Source: Stenopsyche tienmushanensis (taxonomy: Eukaryota; Arthropoda; Insecta; Trichoptera; Stenopsychidae). From it: DNA of 64,000 nt. The stretch lies in assembly GCA_008973525.1 (NCBI GenBank), contig WACJ01000121.1:1-64000 (forward strand), read 5' to 3'. This document shows positions 12,146 through 23,700 of the stretch, in pieces. Under the pieces are notes generated by a model. It saw only the letters and a program-made list of their open reading frames with translations. It had not been told where the DNA came from and ran no database searches. The number at the start of each line of letters is the position of its first letter. The first letter of the stretch is position 1. The position numbers and the translations under genes are program-made.

Positions 12146-12351
12146 CGCAGCCTGTTCAAAGTGCCATGGATAAGCAATCATCTTTGGAATCAATCACCAT
12201 ACAACCCATGAGGAGCCACCGAATATTTTGAAAAGATGCTCGAAGTAACATTAAACAATGAGTGTTTCGTCATTTAGTCTGGATCTGATTTTGATAGACA
12301 GGCAACCTGCTGCTGAAAATGCAGCCTCCACACTCGTTAGAGGTAGGACTA

Positions 12352-12628
12352 AAATTTGCAAAATTCTCGATTTCCCAACAAATTATTCATTTCCGTCTCT
12401 GCAGATGAATACTTATATACTATAATATTTTGATGTGATTCGTAATTATATTACGGAGGAATATAAAAACTCTGAACCCCGTATCTATTATATTTCGTAT
12501 CGATATTCCCATTATTAGAGTGGAGGTGTAGTAAATACATCACCGGTAAGGAAAGGTTAATACAACAATTTGAAAAACATATATGTACTGTATATATATG
12601 TATACATAGATTAGATAGTTACTGCCCC
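12352..12628 (+). repeat. Dispersed repeat family R1, copy 2
   Basis: Matches 3718-3966 throughout (GCAAAATTC, CTGCAGATGAA, TGAACCCCGTATCTATTATA, ATTCCCATTATTAGAG, ACATAGATTAGATAGTT). It has an extra TATATATG expansion near 12590. Confidence 0.7.
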
Positions 12629-12631
12629 TAG

Positions 12632-14504
12632 GTGTCGCCTAAGCTCGCTTATTAATAGTTACGCCACTGTTTCCAAGAGTCCAGATTTCGGCGAGAATGT
12701 CTCGATTTAGTAGCCTTCAACGTGCTGGTGAGGTGCTTATTATACAAAATGATAGCCACTTTGTCAAAAAGAGGTAATCTTAATAGCCATTTAAGCTCCA
12801 CGCATGAATATTACAATCGTGACTACCATAGAAATTCAAAAATAAAGAAATAATAAGTACAAAAGTTGAAGGGTGCACTACCCTCACATAAATCATTGTT
12901 TAAGAATGTTTGCAAATAGTCCACATCTCAGTGATGTTGATATTTTTAGAATATTTATATCACCTGCTAAATTATTTGTTATTATAACAAAAATAATATG
13001 TTAAAAATATACGAAAATTTGGGAAAATTTCTGTTGAAAGTTTTGACACCCTTGTTGTAAGGGTTGATACTTGGATCCTAAAATAATTTTGCCAAATGTA
13101 GTTATAAAATGAAATTGGTTTACATGTTCTATTACCATGTATGATGTTCATAATCAGAACTATGATCATGCAAAACGGGATTTATGATTCTGTGTTTACT
13201 CGAAGTAAACAAGCTGTTCATCCATGCAGTATTGTTTTCATACAAATTCAGCGAGGACCATCGAACAACATCAAATATTTATAGGATGAGTATTTTGCAC
13301 ATTGTAGATTGGTTGTTGAATATCCGTTATAAAATATTAGATTTAATTTCAGATTGTGCAATAAAAAATATTAAAGTATTAAATCGATTGAACGGATTTG
13401 GCTCGGGGTTAAATATGTTGAAATATTTTAGAGCGCTAAAGGCATTTTCGTGTAAAAATTACAAGTGCGTGTGTGTGTATCTTTTTTGAAGATCAATATT
13501 TATGCGGTAGGCTGAAGGGGTTGCATATATCCTTTTTCGTATCGCAAAGATCCGGCATATTTCATAACAATGGATGTCGCCCGAAGGTCACATTCGTCAG
13601 TTGACTTCCCCAGGGTGCCTTATAGGACTCTTAAATTTATCTTCAGTGCCAAAATCGGGCGAATATTTTCAGGCATTTCACGTCACATTTATATTGATTA
13701 GGCGATCCATACCGACCCTCATTTGATGGGTCATATTAAGATTTATAACCTACGGGACTTGCACTGAGATGCATATCATTTTTTTATGGAGAGCGCTGAC
13801 GCAAATTGATGTCCTGTATTTTTTGCCTGTTCAGGTTATGGATTGATGTGGCAAAATACGACATTTTTACGAAGAGTCGAACAAGCATTTTGACCGTGTT
13901 TTTATGTTATAATATCTGTTCATGTGTTTTTGTCATTGTCGAGAGTCATTGATGTAAGAAGGAAGGTATTTCCACTAAAACACGTGTAAAGCCTCAGGAG
14001 ATGGATACGTGCTGATCTATATCGCCAGCAAACCAATCCTCATATAATGGGATTAAGGTCCCGTCTGTGTGAGGATCGGACACGGATGCTGTAGCTCTTT
14101 TTTCGTATATTATAACCATATAAGGACAGAATAGACAATTTTAATCAAGGAATTAGATTTTCCTCTGAAAAATCATATTGAGCAAAATTATGTTTTTATT
14201 ATAAAAATATTTTTTTATTAAACATCAATGATTTTCAACAAAGAATCGTGATGAATATTTTCAATCCCCAATTATTTTTTTTCAATAAAAAAATATTATT
14301 TTATACTTCGTGATCGCCTAAAGCCAACGGCACAATTTCTCTAGAACTCGTATTTTACAGGCGTTACGTTGCGCGCGTGCAAAATACAAATCACTTCCCT
14401 ACCGAATATCTATTTTTAAGGCCAAATCAATACACTATAAGAAAATCGAATCCAGCAAAATTACATTATGCGATATTAATGGAAGATTATTTAACTTGTT
14501 TCAG
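12632..14504. other. Presumed intron or upstream DNA of the phosphodiesterase gene
   Basis: A + strand open frame at 13184-13489 shows no motif. 13500-13760 is less AT-rich. I searched for exons carrying the upstream SMPDL3 motifs (metal-binding D-x-H and GNHD boxes) and found none. Confidence 0.4.
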
Positions 14505-14700
14505 GTCTACATTGTTGGACATGTACCGCCTGGAGCTGATGAAAGACAACGCGGTGCTGCTCCACTACCTCAGGCCTCCCTATCCGAAGAGAACAATCGT
14601 CGTTATCTCCGATTAATTAGAAAATTCTCCACCATCATCGCAGGACAATTCTTCGGCCATTTACACAGCGACTCCTTCAGGATCATGTATAACGAATTAG
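14505..14700 (+). CDS. SMPDL3: SMPDL3-like exon A: catalytic HVPPG and GHLH metal motifs
   Basis: The acceptor is TTGTTTCAG just before GTC, and the donor is GTAAAT after GAATTAG. It encodes 65 codons plus one base. It starts VYIVGHVPPGADE and ends GHLHSDSFRIMYNEL. The histidines of VGHVPPG and GHLH coordinate the bimetal centre in the calcineurin-like fold. The loop between them (ADERQRGAAPLPQ) is variable in the family. Confidence 0.93.
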
Positions 14701-17700
14701 GTAAATATACGCCTTTTCCGCGAAATATGTCAAAAATCATGCAGCAAAATTCGGCAGGTGAAACAAGATGAGAAGATTGAAAAGTAAATTTCGGACGGGG
14801 GATGAAATGAATGGTTCCCAGTTACTGTGGTAATATAATATTGACGTGTCAAATTTGCATATATATGACAAAATAATAGGCATCATTCCACCCCCCCGTC
14901 GAACGCCCCGATCGCTCAAATCGATAAAACAAAAATTAGCATTATCCTATTTATTATTATTGGACGTGAAAATCGAAGGGTGGATTTTGAATGAAAAAAT
15001 ATGATTAAAGCCGTACATGTGGTTTTCATATGCGGAGGAGATTTATACGTAACGACCCCTTAGATTTTATAATAAAATATAAACCACACAATTTTAGTTG
15101 ATTCAAATGCACTTTTATTGTATGAAAGATGATGGATTTTATTTTATAGATAAATGTGTTAAAGATCCGCGCAAATAAGAATTTTCAACCCCCATTAACT
15201 AAATAGTCAAAAATATTATTGCTTCATTAAAGAGCTCAAATCTACTCTAAAAATTAAATTTCATGTACATTTTATATCTGGTCAATAAAAAGTTTTCTGA
15301 AATATGTAGTGAAATTGGCTCAAATATTAAAATAAACAGAAAAGCAATCAAAATTTTGAGACTTTCCTTTTACAATGAGCTTGTATCGAGACACGGTTCA
15401 GGAAACACATGTTTTTTGTTATCGCTTTATTTGTGAATAGGCGAGAAAAATACAAATGATTATAAAAATGCATAGATTTGCATTAAATGTATATAAAATC
15501 ACAATATGAACTTCAGAGTTTCCGGAGTATGAAAGCATCATACATTTGGAAAAATATGCATATGACATTTATGGAATTACTTATACCTGACTAAAATTCT
15601 TAAAATTTTCTTTATAGTGATGTATTTACTATAACTCGACTCTAATGATGAGAATATCTATATAAAATATAATAGATACAGGGTTCAGAATTTAATATGG
15701 TGTAACAAATACATATCACAGTAGCGTACGATTGTTTTTTTAACACGGTAAGGGAAATGTAAAAGCAGATGAAATAAGAATTCATTAAGACGATCATGAT
15801 TTATCAATAAAAAAAAAAAATATATATATATATATATATAATACCTCAACAAGATGAAGGCTAAACTAGAGCAAGGAATGGAGATTGGATTCCCGGATTT
15901 TCCCGAATATCTTCAAGTCTCAAGACTCTTCTTGATTAGGCTTTTCAAATTTATATTATGAATTAAGATTTATATTAATATTGGCGATCCTTCTATTGCG
16001 TTGTAATAATAGTTTTAATTAGATCTATCAAACTAAAGTCTTTAAAAACTGTAAAATATACTATCAGAATTAGTATAAGTGCCAGAATATTTGGAAATAG
16101 AAGTGTAGATATTCTGAATTTTTTATCTTGTGATATTTTCTTTCTGGCTTTACAGGTTAAATTTGCAAATATATTTATTATATAAAAAAATGATTGAGTA
16201 ATATTATATTTACTCTTTCGCCTCACAAAGCAAAAATATTTGTCTGACACCCTTATATTAAATATTTGTTTATGCGTATGTGTTCACAAGTGAATAAATC
16301 TTTCCTCTGCATGAAACAGTCGTGAAAAAACTATAACACTAAATAACGAACCTTATTGATTGATAATCGTATCGTAAAGTGGAATTTTATTGCCCGGAAA
16401 AGTATTGGAATAAGGCCATAAAATACGAAAACACACATACAATAAATGGGGAGAAACTTAATATCAGAAATATATCATTTGACCTTTGGAATATAATGAT
16501 TTTATATTTTTACTTACAGGAAAACCAATATCGTGGGCGATGTTGACACCGTCGGTGACTCCGCGAAGGACCAGCGGTGGACCCAACAATCCTGGATTTC
16601 GACTATACAAATTTGATTCCGACAGAGGACAGGTAAAAATATATTTTCCATGCAAATATAACATGCAATTTCGTAGTTATAAGCACAAAGCGAGATGGCG
16701 CTAGTGTCGCATAAACAATTTTAAGCGCACATATTAAATTGAGTGGTCTTTGTTTAAAAAATGAATAAATCAGCGCTAATGTGCAAAATTCAAGTCCATA
16801 ATATAAGCGCAGAATTTATTAGAAGACCCGAAGGTTTAAGGGAATACCTTATTTACCCCATTTACGTGATGCAAGAAGTGTGTTATGGGCCCATTAAAAA
16901 GGTAAGCCGGTTTAGATACACGTAAACAATGTCAGGGAGTCTTTTTGCTAGATTTATAAAAGATATATGCGAATTGGAAACCGGGTTCGATCATTAATCT
17001 TTCCAAAAAGGATAAAAGTTTTCACCCCGTAAAGGATAGTTTGTGTATATTAAAAGTGTACGCTGGCACAAATGTAGTTTCCGCATAGCCCCGTTACAAA
17101 TGAGAGTTGGAACAATATATTTCGCCGACGATATAATGTTATTTCTTTGATTTAAATTTTGTTTTTCGAGTTATTAGACGGAAAAGGGATGTATGGGCGA
17201 AAACCGTAAAGGGCACCCGGGAAAGCTCTGACCCACTTATTTTACCGTGAAAGCAAATGAAATGATTAGGTAATAAATTAGGTAGCAACAAATATACTCT
17301 ATTTGTAGAGCATGTGACCCAGAAAGCTGCCAACCTTCTAGTATCTTATAGGTCAGAGTTTTTGATATCGAAGCCTTTTCTATGTACAAATATCACGATG
17401 TTTGTTCTATGGATGAAGCCGTGCTTTGGGATGAATAGTATATGGGCGTGAGTCATATACCTATAGAACTATTACAAAGAGCCGAATGATTTTAGTCTTT
17501 ATATTTTAATTTTCCTTCGAATAAAATATTTTATTATGTATTTATACATTTGATATATAAATCTCAAATTATTTTTGCTAAAAAAAATAATAATTTGTAA
17601 TATTTCTGTCTGTAATAATGCCATTATCGCAGCACAATGAACTCAAACTCCATTATAATAGACAAACACACATATCATTTTATACAGGTCTGCGTTGATA

Positions 17701-20700
17701 TTTCCTATACATTTCTGGCAGCCATGTGATTGATGATAGATCTGCAAATAATAATTAATTGACTCTTAATTAATCAGTCCATATTCCAGTTGGCACGGAT
17801 GCTTTACGAAGCATATGGGTGAAAAATAGAGCTTGCTTCCAGAAAGCCAAACGGTTCTAGCTGATATACTCTGACCCAATTCCGTCAAAGGAAAACTTTT
17901 GAATTTAGTCAAGTGACACGTGAATTCCATCGAGATCTAACTTGATGGCCCTTTAACGGAAGTTTCAGTTTTGGAGCAATGATTCGCCAATTATTCACAT
18001 GGAGTGGCTCCGGAGCTCTGGTGGGTTTGATTTATTGGATTCATTAAAAAATGAACAACGAACGATTTGAAACGCGAGTAGCAATTTTTATTTCGATGCC
18101 TTCGTTAAACGAAACCAATGAATAAAATATTCTTGCGCTAAAAAAAAAATTAGAACAAACTTAATCCATTTCTCTTCCGTTTAAAAAGATTTTGGATATT
18201 GCTTTCCATTTAAAACATTTACTATATTTTTTGTCTAAGCTGTTATAATATGATCTTATAATAATGGAAATCTCTACACACTTATAATTATTAATTTATA
18301 TATACGAGTATTTGGGTTGAAAATTATCTCAGTTTACCTATCTTAGGTCGAAATCAATTTCCTTCTAAGGATGTATGTGATCAACAATCAATCAAGAATA
18401 TTTTTAATTTAATGAGCTCAATATTTATTGAAAAAAATGTCTAAAAGTCATTCGTTGTATACTCGTTATAACCGTGAATTATTTAAAATTAACCATGCAG
18501 CTTCTTTTAAAACTTATATATTTATATGATAGATATACAATTTTCTCAATAGGTTTCCATAATAGACTTTTTTAAGGATCATATAGTGATCTATTATTTC
18601 TTTCGACATGAGAGTTTGGAAGTTATTAATAATTTAATCATTGTTGCAAATTAAATCCTGTACGACTTTCTTAAGCACCTCAGGAATTATTTTTTCTACA
18701 ATATTGTCGTAACAATTAAACGCCAATATAAATTCCCTGGTATGATGATTTTATTTCCAAAATTAGGATTTATAATATTCCAGGAATTAGCTCACTATAC
18801 CAAAACTTTTTCATTAACCCTTCTACAGATAAAATGATCTGGCCAGGCCATTATGATTTTGCAATGAGTTTTTTAATAGTAGTTATGTATAGATTATACC
18901 AAACATCCCTGAGTTTGTTCTTTTAAGGGTTTTATAGAATTTAAAATTAAAATAACGGAATCCTTGTGTTTCAATAAAAAAATATATTTATATTTTTGTA
19001 CATAGAACCAATAAAATAGGTTTGGCTAGATCTAGATATTTTTTTCGAAGGATTTATATAGGATATTATTATTTTCTTAATTTTCCGTAAAGAAATTTTA
19101 ATCATATTGCTGTATAAAATAATTTATGATATTTCTTACGCTGACCTGAATTTTTACCTGTTGATCTTTTTTGAATCATATATTTGTAAAAACCAGTTGT
19201 ATTTCAGAGTATTCTTCCAGAAGCACACACGATAAACAACGTACATGCGAACGTTATATACATATACGTACCATTTAACATATGTGGGAGGATTTTCATG
19301 CTAAATTTGACGTTCTTTTACTGCAATTTTTTTGAATTTTCTATTCAGGATGTAAATGTATCCACCGTGAAGAGTTTAATATCGTGCCAAGCATTTGACA
19401 TATAAATGTTTAACATAAAATAGTGGTTCTTTACTGGAGTCGTTAGGCTTTATTAAAATTCGCCTCTTTCAAAGTTAAGTCACGTTTGTCTTGTGACCCT
19501 TTATATAATCGTCACTCCTCGCCTGACATTTCGCAAGGTTCACGTGCCACAGGCCGATGCAAATCACATAAAATATTTACGATCACATAATGAGTGTGGC
19601 ATTTTAAGCGAGGAGCACCGTTAAACGATCAACAGATATATTTGATTTATTCTTGACCTTTGATAATATTCGGCCGAGGGCCCCCAGAGGCCCTCGGCTG
19701 ACCTTAGGCAGCAAATGTTTTGTTCATTGTGCGAAATTGAAATCGTGCACGATGATATGTGTACGTGGGTCCCGGTCCCGGTCGCGGGGGTGTCCACCCG
19801 TGTTCATCTCGCGTCGTGGGTCCACACCCCCCGGGGGGCCCCATTGTGCTCGGCATAATGGCGGCTCCCTTGCATCATTAGTCTTTGTCGGGAGGGCGTG
19901 TGTGTGGGAGTGTATCAGTACGGATTCAATGCGTGTTTTTCAAAGTGCGATTTTCGCAGGAGGCCTCGTTTCGACTGACTGAATTGTCAAGGTTGATGTG
20001 TGCCCTATAATGGGGCCACCGCTGTAAAGGGCCCCAAATATTGAACTGTGTGAGCGGGAGGGCCCCCATTGTTCAATTACACCCGGACTACTTTAAACAG
20101 ATTATTTCGGTGAACGGAACGGGAAAATACAAACGGAAGCCTTTCTCGGAGATTAATTCTCAGGCACTCGATACTCTCACGAATACATCAGCCACACGCT
20201 GGTACGCATTCTTCCATTATTGCTATTCAAATATTCACGACAACTTCCAAGTAGTGCTTTTTCATTCCGAATTCTTTTTTCTTCGATTCCAATCTTTCCG
20301 TAACATGAACATGAAGATTTCCCTCCTACGACTTTAATTCTACCATGCGTATATTAGATTGGCGCCCACTTAAATCGCGCAAAGCAAATTCATGTAATCA
20401 TCTTAAAATATATAATCCACATATATTATAAATGTTAATTTATAAATATAGAATATATTTGAATTCAATTATGATATATAGTATCCAAATCTATTGTAAT
20501 TAAATCCTCGTGATGATCTCAGTGTGACGCTCGTGACGATTTGTCAATTTATGCCATGATGAAATATAAAATATCTTCATTCGCTGTATCCAATATTAAA
20601 TGTAAGCAATCTCCATAGAAAAAGTTATATAATACAGTGGAGATAATATAATTTTAAAATAATTATATATTTGATTGCTATTACAAACCAACAGTTGGCC

Positions 20701-23700
20701 TTCCCTTTACTGATAAAAATAAATTGTTTAAACTTTGATTGAGATGATCGACAACATTCATATACAGAGTGTTTTGTACATGGACTGACAATTTTTTAGG
20801 CGCTATGTCCTAAGTATCAGGGTTGTCGAAATAGAATTTTAAGATGTTTTTTATTAAATTTATTTATAAAATTTGTTCAAATTGACCTCCTCTGCTTTGT
20901 ATGCACGCACGGCATCTTTTTCTTATTTCAAATGTAGTTGTCTGAAGTAGAATTTCCTCTTATTCCATGACCTATACAAAGAAATCCAGTGATGTCAGAT
21001 CTAGAGACCATGTGAGTTGCGGAATAGAGCACGTTTTCAGAGAAAAAAATCCAGTGGTGTCAGATCAGGAGACCGTGCGAGCCACGAAATAGGGTATATC
21101 CCCAGGCAAAGAAATCCAGTAGTATTGGGTCTGGAGATTGTGTAACCCACAAAATAGGGCAGGGATGTGTCCACAAAATAAATCTTAATTGAAGTATTAG
21201 TACATAAAGCTTACGTGTAAAGTAGCAAAATACTCCTTAACTCCCAAAAAAATTGTTTCTTCAATGAAGAGTTCTCTTGTGGGCACCTCTGATGTGTAAA
21301 TTAATTATTTTTGCAACCCTATTCCGTGGCTCATGCGGTCTCCGGACCTGACACCATTGAATTTTTTCATCTGGGGACGTGCTTTATTCCGTGGCTCGCA
21401 CGGTCTTCAGATCTGACACCACTGGATTTATTTGTATAGGGACATGCAAAAAAATTAATTTAAACGACAGAGGTGCCCACAAATGAAATCCTAATTGAAA
21501 GAGCAGAGAAGTGTTTGTATTAAAAGGGCCGAACTAAGAAACCGAAGTGCAAAAGATGAAGCCCTATTATACGCCTCATAGAGTGATGGAACGCGCGCTT
21601 CAAACCCTCGCCTCTTCATCGTTGTAATTTCCGAACGACCCTTAATATCGATTTTTTGAAACTGACACACAGGATAACCCTCTCAAAGATGAAATTTTGG
21701 GTATTTTTTCAAAATTTTGAAAAAAGTCTATTTCGACAACCCTAACCCTTAGGACGTAGGGCTTATGTGTGAAACGTAGCAAAAGCAAACCGCTAACCTT
21801 AATTTTTTTATGTGCAAAACACCCTGTATATACTTTCTTGATTTCGTTGGATGGTGAAACTTTATAAAAAATAAGTATCCAGGATCATTTATTTTCTCTG
21901 GGAGGGGAATGTCTTCAAAAATATTCCACAATGAACCAAAGTAGTGTGGAATTTTTAACCACTAAACCGCCCTCTCTTGCTACTTCATGGGCCCCATTGG
22001 AATCCGCTTTCGTGTTGCTTCGTCGGGGTCGGCAGGGGTGATTTTTATGAATTTAGATTTAATTCTAACTTGTTATATTAAATTCTCGCTATAATTAAAA
22101 ATAATCTTTCAATGCTCGTAAAAAAAATCCAACATAACTCATGAATTTGCTAGAAACTTTAACAATAGTTTTCTGATAGTTTTAATGGCAAATATAATGT
22201 TTCAGAACCACTAGAAAATGCACATGAACGAAGAAAAGCATTCATTTGCGGGTTTCCAACAAAATATACCACTTTAATGAGAAAAGATATATATCTTGTC
22301 AGATTTCCGTCATGCAAGCCTCAACAATGCACGATACAAACGAGTTAATACTCCGCATACAAGGGGGAAACTAATGACCACTGCTCGTCAGTCATCCGGA
22401 CGTTCAATTATCCGAAACCAACAGAACGATAATATTTTATACGATCTGAGCATGTTTTTCAAGTGAATGATCCATATCTGATGTAATCAATTTGTTGCTA
22501 GGTTTTGGACTACACCCAGTACTACTTAGACATTGGAAACGCCAACCGAGTGGGCGAAGCAGAGTGGCAAGCAGAGTACAACTTGACCAATTATTATGGT
22601 CTTCAGGAAATTAGCGCAGTTTCGCTGCACAACTTGGTGGACAGATTTACACAAGACCGTCCAAGTGCCAACTTCATATTTTCTAAGTAAGTGTTTTATT
22701 TACTCTCGAAAAGTTGCTGCTTCGAAGCACGAAGTTAAAATACATACCAAACGCATTAAAAGCGCCTCTCAATAACACCGCATGATTTTATCGTCGAAAA
22801 CTTTTGACAAGCAAATGCATCAATCAATGCACCCCTCAAATGTTAATGGAATAATTTATGGTGATGTAGGCATATATTTTTTTCCATTCATTGGCGCAAA
22901 TTGTTTTTTTGCCGTTCGAAACATTCGAATGCATTCATTGGTTCATAAATACGAACATTGATATTCTATTATTTATGTACACGAAACATGCTTTTCATAT
23001 TAATATTCTCTTATCGATGGATTAATCATGCTAATGCTGCACGATTATGTGGCACTCTTGAAAATACTTAAATTTATGTATAAATATACTCGTACTTTGA
23101 ATAATCAGCCATTATTAATGGCTTCATTTTTAGCATTATGGGAGGAAGCTTGATACATTTTTATTCAATTAAATTTATAATAATATTAATCATGCGATGT
23201 ATAAAACAGCGTTAAATGGATATTTAACACCTGAGAAACCGATCACACGTTTTTGTGTGTTGTACTAATTATTACCAAATTTTAGCTTTTATACCAATAT
23301 GGAAGCTTCTTATCTGAACAAAATTCTATCTCGCTATCTACTATAATCATTTTCTATGTTATAAAGGGTTTATCTTGCTCATGAAAAATCTAAACAATAT
23401 AGTTTTGTATTTGTTCGAATATTAGATTGTTTGTTTATTTTTTATAGTATATGACTTAAATAGATCTAAAGGTAAATATATGAAATTGACTGTTATCCAT
23501 TTTTCGAGAACCATTTTATTTATATTATAAAGATAATTTCCAAGAAAAAATATCCGTAAAAACCCAAAATCTGAATTAGCTCTCATGCAAATTATATCAT
23601 TCCCAGAAATATTTAACCAATCTTTTTATCGCAGTTGATTGATTTCTGTAGAAAACGCTTAAAAATATCTCCCCTGGTTTACAATACTTTTTTTTTGTGG

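Larger units (their letters stand above)
14701..16519 (+). other. Intron A (1.8 kb) of the SMPDL3-like gene
   Basis: Holds a reversed R1 repeat and an A-run plus TA microsatellite. 14880-14920 has a short C-run. No other exon is seen. Confidence 0.7.

Noticed and set aside
19653..19982. A 109-codon protein in the GC-rich island
   Set aside because: The translation is rich in Arg/Gly/Pro/Ser words dictated by the GC-rich text, with no domain, no splice sites and no frame preference.
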